40,506 nt of DNA from JBKXSZ01 sp047017005 (GTDB lineage: Bacteria > Bacillota > Clostridia > TANB77 > CAG-508): positions 1-40,506 of the forward strand of contig JBKXSZ010000013.1 in assembly GCA_047017005.1 (NCBI GenBank), read 5' to 3'. The translations under genes were made by a program, and so were the position numbers. A model generated the notes under the pieces. The model made no database searches. It was not told where the DNA came from and was given only the letters and a program-made list of their open reading frames with translations. This document shows, in pieces, positions 8,861 through 17,015 of the stretch; position 1 is the first letter of the stretch, and each line of letters starts with the position of its first letter.

Positions 8861-10192
8861 TTAAACCTTCTCATTTGTCAACATAACGATATTGTCCATG
8901 ATTGCTTTACTGATATGGTTTAAAGTTTCTTTATCTGGTGTTTTGGATTGATAATCACTAAAGTCTAATGGTTTTCCGATATTTAAAATAATTTTATGAA
9001 AAGGTTTAAAATCTCCCTGAATTCCAATTGGAATAACTGGCTTTCCTGTTCTTGCTGCCATAAATGCAGCTCCATTTTTTACATCTTCACCTTTTCCCAT
9101 TCCATTTCTCGTTCCTTCTGGGAATAGTCCTAGCATTTCTCCTGAAGATAATACTTTTAATGACCTTTTCATTGCTTCAATATCCTGTTTTCCCCTTTTT
9201 ATTGGAATAACATTAAATAATCTACCTAACCACGCAATATATGGATTTTGATACAACTCTTCTTTTGCAATAAAGTTTAAATGTCTTTTAATACAAAGCA
9301 CAACTGCCGGTGCATCTAGTGCATGAACATGATTGCCGCAAACAATATAAGCTCCTGTTTCCGGAATATTTTCTTGACCTACAACTTTAATACGATATAC
9401 AACGATATATAGAAAATGTAAAAATCCTTTTATTATCTTTCTACAAATTAATTTCCCTCTTGTATCTTCTGTCCTTCTTTTATTATGTTCTAGCTTTTTT
9501 TTAGTTTTTTCTTCTTCCTCTATTTCTTTTCTTTTTGCTAATATAATCGCTTCTAATTTTTCTTGATTTTTCTTAATATCTGGCTCTGTTGTATCTACAT
9601 AGATAGCATCTGGTGTTTGTACTAAAGAGCCAATTTCTTTATGTTTATCATTTTCATCACGCATCTTAATATTTTCTAATACTTCTTCATAAGACATTTC
9701 AATTCCTTTTTGTTTGTTCTCTTCCACTCTTCTTCTTGCTCTTTCTTCTAGAGTTGCATCTATATAAATTTTGACATCTGCGTTTGGAAACACATAACTT
9801 CCAATATCTCTGCCTTCCATTATGACATCTTTTCCTTTTGCTAATTCTCTTTGCATTTCAACTAATTTTAAACGTACTTCTGTTATAGAGGAAACCTGTG
9901 ATACAACATTTGTTACTTTTTTATTACGGATTTCTTTTGTTACATCTTTTCCATTTAAAAACACTAATTGTCCCTCTGGTTTATTTTTAAAAGTAATTTC
10001 TAGATTCTCTAATAATCCAATAATTTTATCTTTTTCTTCTAATGTAATTCCTTTATTTAACATCTCTAATGCAACACAACGATACATTGCTCCTGTATCA
10101 ATATTTACTAAATTCATAGATTTAGCAACTAATTTTGTTAAGGTACTTTTCCCGCTTCCTGCAGGTCCATCAATAGCAACAATAAATGACAT
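8861..10192 (-). CDS. cmk-plsC: Fused cytidylate kinase / 1-acyl-glycerol-3-phosphate acyltransferase
   Basis: A 443-residue two-domain enzyme. Residues 1-220 are (d)CMP kinase: Walker A GPAGSGKST at 9-17, DTGAMYR at 32-38, and GRDIGS with FPNADVKIYIDA at 127-146. After a charged linker (215-250), residues 255-443 are a PlsC acyltransferase with NHVHALD at 287-293 and FPEGTRN at 357-363, the catalytic HxxxxD box and the phosphate-binding box. Such genes are often adjacent in Clostridia; here they are one frame. The product would make CDP for nucleic acids and phosphatidic acid for lipids. It starts three bases after the upstream gene's stop, with GGAGG inside that gene's end. IspH, often next to these genes, is absent. 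Confidence 0.95.
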   Translation of the reverse strand: MSFIVAIDGPAGSGKSTLTKLVAKSMNLVNIDTGAMYRCVALEMLNKGITLEEKDKIIGLLENLEITFKNKPEGQLVFLNGKDVTKEIRNKKVTNVVSQVSSITEVRLKLVEMQRELAKGKDVIMEGRDIGSYVFPNADVKIYIDATLEERARRRVEENKQKGIEMSYEEVLENIKMRDENDKHKEIGSLVQTPDAIYVDTTEPDIKKNQEKLEAIILAKRKEIEEEEKTKKKLEHNKRRTEDTRGKLICRKIIKGFLHFLYIVVYRIKVVGQENIPETGAYIVCGNHVHALDAPAVVLCIKRHLNFIAKEELYQNPYIAWLGRLFNVIPIKRGKQDIEAMKRSLKVLSSGEMLGLFPEGTRNGMGKGEDVKNGAAFMAARTGKPVIPIGIQGDFKPFHKIILNIGKPLDFSDYQSKTPDKETLNHISKAIMDNIVMLTNEKV

Positions 10193-10195
10193 TTT

Positions 10196-11065
10196 CTATT
10201 CCTCCGTTTTTTCTTTTTTTTCTGGCATTTGCATTCCCTTTGCCACTACTTCAATTTTTTGAACATTCATGGCTGTTAGTTTTTCAATTTCTTTTATCGA
10301 ACGTTTTTTAAATTCTTGTAAAGCTTCTACTACGTTAAATCCATATATAACAATAACTTCCATATAGATATATGGACCTTCTCCATAATTTTCAATTCTT
10401 GTTTTTACTACTCGATAAATAGCATCTGACCTAGTTGCTAAATATTCTAATATCTGTCTAAATACTGTATCGGATATGGTAAACTTTCCTAAATAACTAA
10501 ATGTTGGTCTAATAATCGATTTTTCGGAAATATATGGTTTACTTCCTTTCCCCTTGGATTTAAAGATTTGTAGTGGGTCTAAAATATAGCCTGAAAAATC
10601 TTTCTTTATCTCAAAAGTAGGTACCGGTATAACATGTTTTCCCTCTGTTGTACGAATTCGTTTAGCGGTTGCCATTTCCTCCGGTGTTGCAATATCCGTA
10701 ATATATATAATCTTTTCAATAGGTGGTAACTCTAAGTTTTCTGCAATTTTCTTTACCATATTATCTGAAGTACCTAAAATCAAAATAGATTCTGGCTTAT
10801 ATTTACGAAGAGCCTTTTTTATTTCTACTTTTTCTGCAGGTGTCAAAAATAAAGCATGTTTTACGGTTTCTATTTTAGTAGGAGCTTTCTTAGCCGATTC
10901 CCCTGCAATTACCTCATTATCTTTAATTAACAAACCATCATCAATAATATAGCTGATATTATTTTCACTTGCTACCATCTGTGCACGATAGCTTTTCCCT
11001 GTACCAGATGGACCCACAAATGCATATACTTTCATCTTATTACGTTGTAATTGGTCAAATAGCAT
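10196..11065 (-). CDS. P-loop ATPase fused to an Asp23/Gls24-like domain
   Basis: 289 residues. A Walker A loop GPSGTGKS is at 18-25, followed by a NTPase-like region with TEGKHVIPVPTFEIKKDF near 156-173, which I recognise from an uncharacterised Firmicutes family. Residues about 200-285 resemble the Asp23/Gls24 (YloU-like) alkaline-shock fold: GKFTISDTV, then MEVIVIYGFNVVEAL and a final MNVQKIEVVAKG strand. Substrate and role are unknown; Asp23 proteins are linked to envelope stress. AAGGAG before the first ATG supports this start over MKVYAF ten codons later. It is the first gene of the run into cmk-plsC and rpsA. Confidence 0.75.
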   Translation of the reverse strand: MLFDQLQRNKMKVYAFVGPSGTGKSYRAQMVASENNISYIIDDGLLIKDNEVIAGESAKKAPTKIETVKHALFLTPAEKVEIKKALRKYKPESILILGTSDNMVKKIAENLELPPIEKIIYITDIATPEEMATAKRIRTTEGKHVIPVPTFEIKKDFSGYILDPLQIFKSKGKGSKPYISEKSIIRPTFSYLGKFTISDTVFRQILEYLATRSDAIYRVVKTRIENYGEGPYIYMEVIVIYGFNVVEALQEFKKRSIKEIEKLTAMNVQKIEVVAKGMQMPEKKEKTEE

Positions 11066-11112
11066 CTTTTTCTCCTTTTCTCATGTACTAATTTACTGTG
11101 TGTAATTATATC

Positions 11113-11159
11113 GCAAAAAAGAAAGAAAGTAAAATATTCGCCTAAAATATTTTACTTTC
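11113..11159 (-). terminator. Intrinsic terminator of the two-component operon
   Basis: GAAAGTAAAATATT and its exact complement form a 14-pair stem with a short loop; on the minus strand it runs into a T-rich tract. It lies just past the BceA-like remnant and before the next gene. Confidence 0.85.
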
Positions 11160-11180
11160 ATATGTTAAAATTATCTTAAA

Positions 11181-11375
11181 TCAACAACATTTATTACATT
11201 TTATTCTTCTCAATTCATTTAGATGATTTCCTTTTAATTTTGTAATATCTTTTCCATTTACTATTATCTTTCCTGCTCTATTATTCTATCTATTGTTAAT
11301 ATGCAATTTAAAAGCGTGGTTTTCGCGAGATTCAGATGCACCCATTATTCCAACGAACTAATATTGTTAATCGCT
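11181..11375 (-). pseudogene. Decayed BceA-type ABC transporter ATPase fragment
   Basis: Translating the minus strand in all frames recovers pieces of an antimicrobial-peptide ABC ATPase: KAINNIS, then GIMGASES (a damaged Walker A), then AKTTLLNCI in another frame, then GKIIVNGKDITKLKGN followed by LNELRR in a third, ending in TGA at 11181. At least two frame changes and several stops are present, and everything after the early Q-loop region is missing. It lies directly behind the BceS-like kinase, exactly where bceA belongs, so this is the eroded cognate transporter. Confidence 0.75.
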
Positions 11376-11384
11376 TTTGTTAAA

Positions 11385-12407
11385 TTAGATTATTTCCATT
11401 CTCATATAACTACTTTTAGGGAATACTATTCTTACTTCTGTTCCAATGCCTTTTTCTGAATTTAATTCTATCGCCATCCCTAATTTATCACATAACTTTT
11501 TACATAAATATAATCCAATTCCAGTAGATTTTTGTCCACTTCTTCTTCCATTTTCCCCTGTAAAGCCTTTTTCAAATACTCTGGTTATTTCTCCCTTTTT
11601 TATTCCTATTCCATTATCTTTGATATATAAAATTACATTTTCTTTTTGCTCTTTTCCATATATCTGTATTGTTTTATTTTCATCTTTTGAATATTTAATT
11701 GCATTTTGTATAATTTGATTTAAAATAAATATACACCACTTACTATCTGTTAATACTATCTTTTCTAAATCATGTGTATCTATATTTATTTTATTTTCAA
11801 TTAAATCTCTTTTATTTTTTAATATTGCTGTATTTACAATCTCTTTTAAATCTGATTCCCTTATATAATAATCTTTTTCAACAGCATTACTTCTAGCATA
11901 AAATAATGCTTGCTCTATATAATTTTCTATTTTATCTAATTCATCATTAATACTTTGTGTTATTTCTGTTTTATTATTTTCTATTATCATTTTACTTGTT
12001 GCAATTGGCATTTTTATCTCGTGAATCCATAGTTCTATATATTCTTTATAGTCCTCTTGTAAATACTTGTATTTATCTACATTTTCAATCATTGACTTTC
12101 CAGTATCTTGTAATATTTCCTTTAATATTCCTCCTTCTAAAAAGTTAGGAGTTTTTATAATCTCTGATATTAAATATTTTTCATCTAATTCTTCCATATT
12201 TTCTTTTAAATTTTTATAATATCTATTCTTTTTATAATATTCTATTCCTAGACAAATAAAAAGCATAAGAATAGGAATTATTCCAACATATACACGTATA
12301 TATAATGTAATATCTGATGCTAATAATAATATTTCTGATGTTATCGTTCCAAATAAAATCAATATTATATAAATTAATTTATCTTTTATATAATCTCTAA
12401 AACTCAT
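11385..12407 (-). CDS. BceS-like intramembrane-sensing histidine kinase
   Basis: 340 residues: two membrane helices (about 9-29 and 36-54) joined by only a few outside residues, so no real sensor domain. The phosphoacceptor box WIHEIKMP has His129, and the ATPase domain shows NQIIQNA at 230-236, DNGIG at 264-268 and GIGLY at 296-300. This matches BceS/GraS kinases, which sense antimicrobial peptides through their partner BceAB transporter. It overlaps the regulator gene by four bases (ATGA), so the two are translationally coupled. The expected transporter is only a remnant downstream, so the signal source is unclear. All catalytic boxes look intact. Confidence 0.92.
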   Translation of the reverse strand: MSFRDYIKDKLIYIILILFGTITSEILLLASDITLYIRVYVGIIPILMLFICLGIEYYKKNRYYKNLKENMEELDEKYLISEIIKTPNFLEGGILKEILQDTGKSMIENVDKYKYLQEDYKEYIELWIHEIKMPIATSKMIIENNKTEITQSINDELDKIENYIEQALFYARSNAVEKDYYIRESDLKEIVNTAILKNKRDLIENKINIDTHDLEKIVLTDSKWCIFILNQIIQNAIKYSKDENKTIQIYGKEQKENVILYIKDNGIGIKKGEITRVFEKGFTGENGRRSGQKSTGIGLYLCKKLCDKLGMAIELNSEKGIGTEVRIVFPKSSYMRMEII

Positions 12408-13075
12408 TTTAACATATACCCCTGTCCTCTTTTAGTCTCTATAGAATCACGTACTCCTAATTCATCTAATTTTGTTCTTAATCTTGCCATATTTACAGTT
12501 AAAGTATTATCATCTATAAAACTTTCACTATCCCATAAATAATTAATGATTTCGTCTCTTGATACTATTTTTCCTCTATTTAATGCTAAAAAATGTAATA
12601 TTTTTAATTCATTTTTTGTTAATTCCATTCTTCTATCTTCTTTTTCAATTATGCTCTTAGAAATATTTAATACAAATTTATCACAATTTAATTTGTTTTG
12701 ATTTATTTCTAAATTCTTTGTTCTTTTTAAAAGCCCTGATATTTTAGCAAGTAGAATTTGAATATTATATGGTTTTGTTACATATTGATCTGCCCCATTA
12801 TTTAAGCTTATTAATTCATCTATTTCACTATCTCTGCTTGTTACCATTATAATTGGGACATCAGATTCTTTTCTTATTTCCTTACAAATATATTCTCCAT
12901 CTAAATATGGTAAATTTATATCTAATAATATTAAGTCTGTATTACTATTTAAAATATCCTTTACTGTATTATCAAATTTTTCTAATATTACTGTTTCATA
13001 TCCATTTTTCTCTAAAAATACTTTTAGTTCTTTTCGTAACTTTTTATCATCTTCTACAATTAATAGTTTCGACAT
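12404..13075 (-). CDS. BceR-like OmpR-family response regulator
   Basis: 223 residues: a receiver domain with acidic pocket ED at 8-9, phosphoacceptor Asp52 in LLDINLPYLDG, Thr near 78 and Lys near 101, then an OmpR/PhoB winged helix from about 125 (LTKNELKILHFLALNRGKIVSR) ending in RGQGYMLK. BceR-type regulators normally drive the adjacent bceAB genes. Here it leads the operon behind an extended -10 promoter at 13091-13099. Normal targets next to it are lost, so it may act on loci elsewhere. Confidence 0.93.
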   Translation of the reverse strand: MSKLLIVEDDKKLRKELKVFLEKNGYETVILEKFDNTVKDILNSNTDLILLDINLPYLDGEYICKEIRKESDVPIIMVTSRDSEIDELISLNNGADQYVTKPYNIQILLAKISGLLKRTKNLEINQNKLNCDKFVLNISKSIIEKEDRRMELTKNELKILHFLALNRGKIVSRDEIINYLWDSESFIDDNTLTVNMARLRTKLDELGVRDSIETKRGQGYMLK

Positions 13076-13090
13076 ACAATCACCCTTTTT

Positions 13091-13099
13091 ATTATAACA
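13091..13099 (-). promoter_or_regulatory. Extended -10 promoter of the two-component operon
   Basis: On the minus strand TG-N-TATAAT is seen just before the regulator gene; no good -35 box is visible, as is usual for extended -10 promoters. Confidence 0.5.
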
Positions 13100-13203
13100 T
13101 ATCTTTGTAATTTATACGTTAGTGATTTCACAAACAAAAAAGGAAGTAAAGATACTCTTTTGGCTTTCTTCTTTTTTATTTATCTTCTTTTTCAAATTTT
13201 GGA

Positions 13204-14808
13204 TCAATATACTTTATAGATAAAACAAGCATTCATTTTTTCTACAAATTCACTATTCTTTAAATTCGTAGCTTGTTTCACTCTCTCAATGTATTTATCA
13301 TTATCTATGTTAGCCCCTATGAATACTAATACGCCATCTTTGGTATCTACTTGTGAGAAGATTTGTTTTAAATATTCTACACTACATTTTTCCACATCTA
13401 CTTGATAAGATTTGTTTATCATAGAAAATAGGTATAAATCATCCATAAAACGATTATCATTCATATTTAATAGATAAATAGTTGGCAAATTATCTTGTGT
13501 ACTAACTCTATTTACAACAGCTCCCCATTCTGTATATAGATATTTAATTGGTAAATGAAGCACATGTGGTAATATAAGCATAACAACAAATATGCCCACA
13601 AGAATTCGCATTGCTATTTTAGTATTTGCTATTTTTTCTAATACTACTTTTACTAAATAAAATACTAGGATAATAAATAATGGACATACTGGTATAATAT
13701 ATCTTACTTCAATGTATGGAGATACAAGTGCTACTAAAAGGAAATAAATTATAGTAGGTATTGCAATGTACCATATCTTCTTGTTTTGGATTTGGATTGT
13801 TATCTTTCTATTTTTTATCAGTTTATAGGCTACTATTCCTAGTATTCCTATTATAAGAAATACTAAAACGCCATTAAATGCAGAATTGTTTAAAATCCCT
13901 AAATATCCTCCTAGCGAACGCCACATGGTTTCTATATGTTTTAAGTTATCCATGGCTCCTTGTCCTCTATATCCCATAAACATATGTGCAAAGGAATATG
14001 GAAAGATAAGAAGAGAAACTACCGCGGCTAATATCATAGTAATTGTATAGGATATTACGTTTTTCCAGTTTTTCTTACTTATATATCTAATCATATATAA
14101 GATATATATAATTCCTAAAAAGATTAAATAATAATAGTGTGTTAGCGAACCAATAACAGCAGCAATTCCTAATGGCAGTAATTCTTTCCATGTTAATTTT
14201 TCGTCTTCATAATGTTTTACATGCCAATATGCTAATATCAATAAATTTAGTGCATTTAAAGCATACATTCGAATAAACATAGTAGTATCTATAGATGCCA
14301 TTGTAAGTCCACTAATTAATGTGGTTAGTAATGACATTTTTCTATTTTTCGTTAATTGGTATGTGATAGCATATACCAAAAGAGAAGATAATATAAATAT
14401 AAAGATATTTAACGTAATGCCTGTCCAAATAGAAAACTCTCCGATTGTAAAAGAAGCTGCAATTCTTAATAATAAATAGAAAAGCGGTGGATGTACATCA
14501 TTTTTTTGGTTTTCATACACGGGAGTTAAATCTTTTGCTTCTTCTTTAGAAATTGTTAAGTAATCTTTATAGTAGCTTCCCTCATGCCAATGGTCGTAAA
14601 AGTCTTCATTTTGCATAATTTCTACTTTGTTATAGTTCATAAGTCCATAAGAATATCCTTCATCAATATGGATATAGTTTTTCTTTGTTCCTGCATAAAT
14701 ACGAACTCCCACTTGTAATATAAGTATGAGAACAAGTCCTATTATCCATGCATTTTGTTTTAATTTACTAGTCTTTTTTTGTTTCTTTTTCTTGTTTTCT
14801 CTTTCCAT
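13204..14808 (-). CDS. Polytopic membrane glycosyltransferase, GT39/PMT-like
   Basis: 534 residues with about ten to twelve membrane helices. The first outside loop holds HIDEGYSY (Asp49-Glu50) and later DVHPPLFYLLL (104-114), the acidic and HPP motifs typical of GT-C enzymes that transfer a sugar from a polyprenyl-phosphate donor on the outer face. A C-terminal soluble part follows (from about 440). Its donor could be the lipid-sugar made by the GT2/GtrA pair at 6.0-7.6 kb, but that is inference. The acceptor is unknown. It lies alone, with a T-rich stretch downstream and a terminator of the neighbouring gene upstream. Confidence 0.82.
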   Translation of the reverse strand: MERENKKKKQKKTSKLKQNAWIIGLVLILILQVGVRIYAGTKKNYIHIDEGYSYGLMNYNKVEIMQNEDFYDHWHEGSYYKDYLTISKEEAKDLTPVYENQKNDVHPPLFYLLLRIAASFTIGEFSIWTGITLNIFIFILSSLLVYAITYQLTKNRKMSLLTTLISGLTMASIDTTMFIRMYALNALNLLILAYWHVKHYEDEKLTWKELLPLGIAAVIGSLTHYYYLIFLGIIYILYMIRYISKKNWKNVISYTITMILAAVVSLLIFPYSFAHMFMGYRGQGAMDNLKHIETMWRSLGGYLGILNNSAFNGVLVFLIIGILGIVAYKLIKNRKITIQIQNKKIWYIAIPTIIYFLLVALVSPYIEVRYIIPVCPLFIILVFYLVKVVLEKIANTKIAMRILVGIFVVMLILPHVLHLPIKYLYTEWGAVVNRVSTQDNLPTIYLLNMNDNRFMDDLYLFSMINKSYQVDVEKCSVEYLKQIFSQVDTKDGVLVFIGANIDNDKYIERVKQATNLKNSEFVEKMNACFIYKVY

Positions 14809-14892
14809 TTGTATTTCCCCTTCTACTATTATTTTCTATTTTATTAATTTTTTAACTTAATACAGTGCTCTATATTTCTTTCCTATTGTACC

Positions 14893-14932
14893 AAAAAAAG
14901 TAACTTAAAGTCTACCTCTAAGTTACTTTTTC
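14893..14932 (-). terminator. Intrinsic terminator after the processive GT2 gene
   Basis: AAAAAGTAACTTA and its complement form a stem of about 13 pairs around a ten-base loop, flanked on the minus strand by a T tract, 26 bases past the stop codon at 14958. Confidence 0.85.
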
Positions 14933-14957
14933 TTTTTTATTCTTTTCAATACATTTT

Positions 14958-16211
14958 TTATACATTTACTTTTTCTACAGCTTCTTGTACTTCATCTATC
15001 TTAATGTCACGAACGTGTTCAATTTTCTCCCATTTTGTATCACGTTTAAATAAACATTTAAAGTTAATTAGTAGCCAAGAACCTAAGAATAATGGATAAC
15101 ATAGTAGTCCTTTCACCATTGGTTTAATTGGTTTTTTATCTAAGATCATAATAACTAGTGCAATGCCAATTGGTAAAATAAAAGTTGGTATTAAATATCT
15201 TAAACAGTTTATTATTAATTCTGTTGTTGTCATACCATTTCCTAAATACATTACAAAGTTCAATAGCAATAAAGAAATTGTCAAAATAAACATCGGAATA
15301 CTTCCTAAAATATATAAAAGTCCGTCTACACTTGCAAGTGTTTTATTTTTCTTTACTCCAACAGCTAAATCTTTTGTATATTCTTTCATACATTGAATAT
15401 GTCCAACTGTCCATCTTGAACGTTGTGTCCAGCTTTGTTTAAATCCTACTGGTTGTTCGTCATATACAATGGCATCTGTTGCCCAACCTAATTTTTTTCC
15501 TTTGATAATGTGTTTTAATGAAAATTCAATATCTTCTGTTAATGTTTTAGTTTGCCATCCATCTGGTTTGATAACATCAAATTTTACCATGAATCCTGTA
15601 CCATTGATAAGAGGAGATAGTCCTAAATTATATCTTGCTAAATGATAGAAACGATTCATCATCCAGTAGAATATGGCATATCCAGAAGCTACCCAACTAT
15701 CGGTAGGATTTTTGATATCACGATATCCTTGTACTACTTCTTCTCCTTGGCAAAGTTTTTTATTCATGTTTTTAATAAAGTTAACATCTACGATGTTATC
15801 TGCATCAAAGATACAGAATGCATCATATGGTGCATCTTCTTCTATCTTTTGTTGTAAAAACCAGTTTAAAGCATATCCTTTTGTTTTCTTTGTACTATCA
15901 AATCTTTCATATACAATAGCTCCTGCATCTCTTGCAATTTTAGCGGTGTTATCTGTGCAGTTATCTGCTATTACATAAATATCATACAGCTCTTTGGGAT
16001 AATCTTGTTTCTTTAAACTTTCAATTAGGTTTGCAATTACACCTGCTTCATTATGAGCTGGAATAATTGCCATAAATCTATTTTGTTTATTTTCTAACAT
16101 CGGTTTATCTTTTAATTTTACTAAGGAACATATACTAACTGTTATTTGATATAACCAAAATATGGTGATAATCCATACTAATGATTGTTGTAGTATATAT
16201 AAATACTCCAT
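14958..16211 (-). CDS. Membrane-embedded processive-type glycosyltransferase family 2
   Basis: 417 residues: one N-terminal membrane helix, a GT-A domain, then three or more C-terminal helices. Motifs of the cellulose/hyaluronan synthase type are visible: PAHNEA at 51-56, the ADNCTDNT loop, FDADN near 140-144, LTED near 233-236, and QRSRW for the Q-x-x-R-W box. This layout fits synthesis of a beta-linked polysaccharide at the membrane, but no cyclic-di-GMP PilZ domain or partner gene is present, and shorter relatives act non-processively. It has its own promoter (16274-16302) and terminator. Confidence 0.88.
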   Translation of the reverse strand: MEYLYILQQSLVWIITIFWLYQITVSICSLVKLKDKPMLENKQNRFMAIIPAHNEAGVIANLIESLKKQDYPKELYDIYVIADNCTDNTAKIARDAGAIVYERFDSTKKTKGYALNWFLQQKIEEDAPYDAFCIFDADNIVDVNFIKNMNKKLCQGEEVVQGYRDIKNPTDSWVASGYAIFYWMMNRFYHLARYNLGLSPLINGTGFMVKFDVIKPDGWQTKTLTEDIEFSLKHIIKGKKLGWATDAIVYDEQPVGFKQSWTQRSRWTVGHIQCMKEYTKDLAVGVKKNKTLASVDGLLYILGSIPMFILTISLLLLNFVMYLGNGMTTTELIINCLRYLIPTFILPIGIALVIMILDKKPIKPMVKGLLCYPLFLGSWLLINFKCLFKRDTKWEKIEHVRDIKIDEVQEAVEKVNV

Positions 16212-16273
16212 CTTTCTTACCTCTCTCTATTTTTTCTTTTTCCGTTAGTTCATCTTATTTGCACACACTTATT

Positions 16274-16302
16274 ATTATACTATTTTTTTTAGATTTTTTC
16301 AA
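16274..16302 (-). promoter_or_regulatory. Sigma-A promoter of the processive GT2 gene
   Basis: TTGAAA and TATAAT on the minus strand are exactly 17 bases apart, about 60 bases before the start codon. The rest of the 16212-16496 gap is AT-rich and holds nothing else I can support. Confidence 0.75.
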
Positions 16303-16496
16303 CTTTTTAGTTGATATTCAAGAATTCTTTTGTCCTTATCTATTATTTTATACTTTTTTCTACATTTTAGTATCTTTTTTCATTATTTGTTTAGGATTAA
16401 TTTTGTGTTAATGTTATTATATAGTTCCTAGAAAAAATGTCAATTATTTTTATTTATTTTTCATAAAAATCATAAATTCTTAAGAAATTAGTTTTT

Positions 16497-16925
16497 TTAT
16501 TTTTCAAATTCTTCTGGGAATAAATATTCTTCTACAATTTTAGCACAATCTTCTACACATCCATTGCAACTTCTAATTCTATCTGTCGCTCCATCTGTTC
16601 CTCTTAAAATGTTACATTTTACTGATGTATTCATTTCGGTAAATGCCTCTATCATTTTTTTTCCTAATTTAAAGGTTTCTAATTTACTTTTTGGTTGTTC
16701 CATATTACCATCACTATTTTTTAATCCTGCTAAGAAAATCATACCACATACGCTACCACAAGTTTCTTGCATGCCTGCTATTCCCAATCCAAATCCTTCT
16801 GATGCACGAAACGCTGTTTTTTCATCCATTCCTAACAAATCACAATAAGTACATACCACTGCTTGGCAGCAATTATATCCATTCAAATGTTTTTGTTTTG
16901 CTATTTCTACTCTACTTTTTTCCAT
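16497..16925 (-). CDS. C_GCAxxG_C_C family putative redox protein
   Basis: 142 residues from the ATG at 16925, chosen because GGGAG lies about seven bases upstream and family members begin this way; an upstream ATG at 17000 would add a low-complexity tail overlapping the pnp terminator. Conserved cysteines appear as GYNCCQAV (19-20), CTYC (25-28), TCGSVCG (56 and 60) and CNGCVEDC near the C-terminus, around the glycine-rich FGLGIAGM. The family is thought to bind metal or handle redox chemistry, but no enzyme reaction is established. Probably a single gene between the pnp terminator and the GT2 promoter. Confidence 0.85.
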   Translation of the reverse strand: MEKSRVEIAKQKHLNGYNCCQAVVCTYCDLLGMDEKTAFRASEGFGLGIAGMQETCGSVCGMIFLAGLKNSDGNMEQPKSKLETFKLGKKMIEAFTEMNTSVKCNILRGTDGATDRIRSCNGCVEDCAKIVEEYLFPEEFEK

Positions 16926-16975
16926 TATATTCTCCCTTTTTCCTTTTTTTATTTTTAATTCTATTTTTATGAGCA

Positions 16976-17001
16976 AGAAAAAAGGCAAATATATATTCAC
17001 C
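16976..17001 (-). terminator. Intrinsic terminator after pnp
   Basis: On the minus strand GGTGAAT pairs with ATTTGCC (G-U pairs allowed), followed by six T residues, 15 bases past the pnp stop. Confidence 0.7.
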
Positions 17002-17015
17002 TTTTCTCTAATTGG

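Noticed and set aside
11181..11375. BceA remnant as a CGG-type frameshift gene
   Set aside because: Multiple stops, a damaged Walker A and loss of most of the domain show true decay, with no CGG at the breaks.
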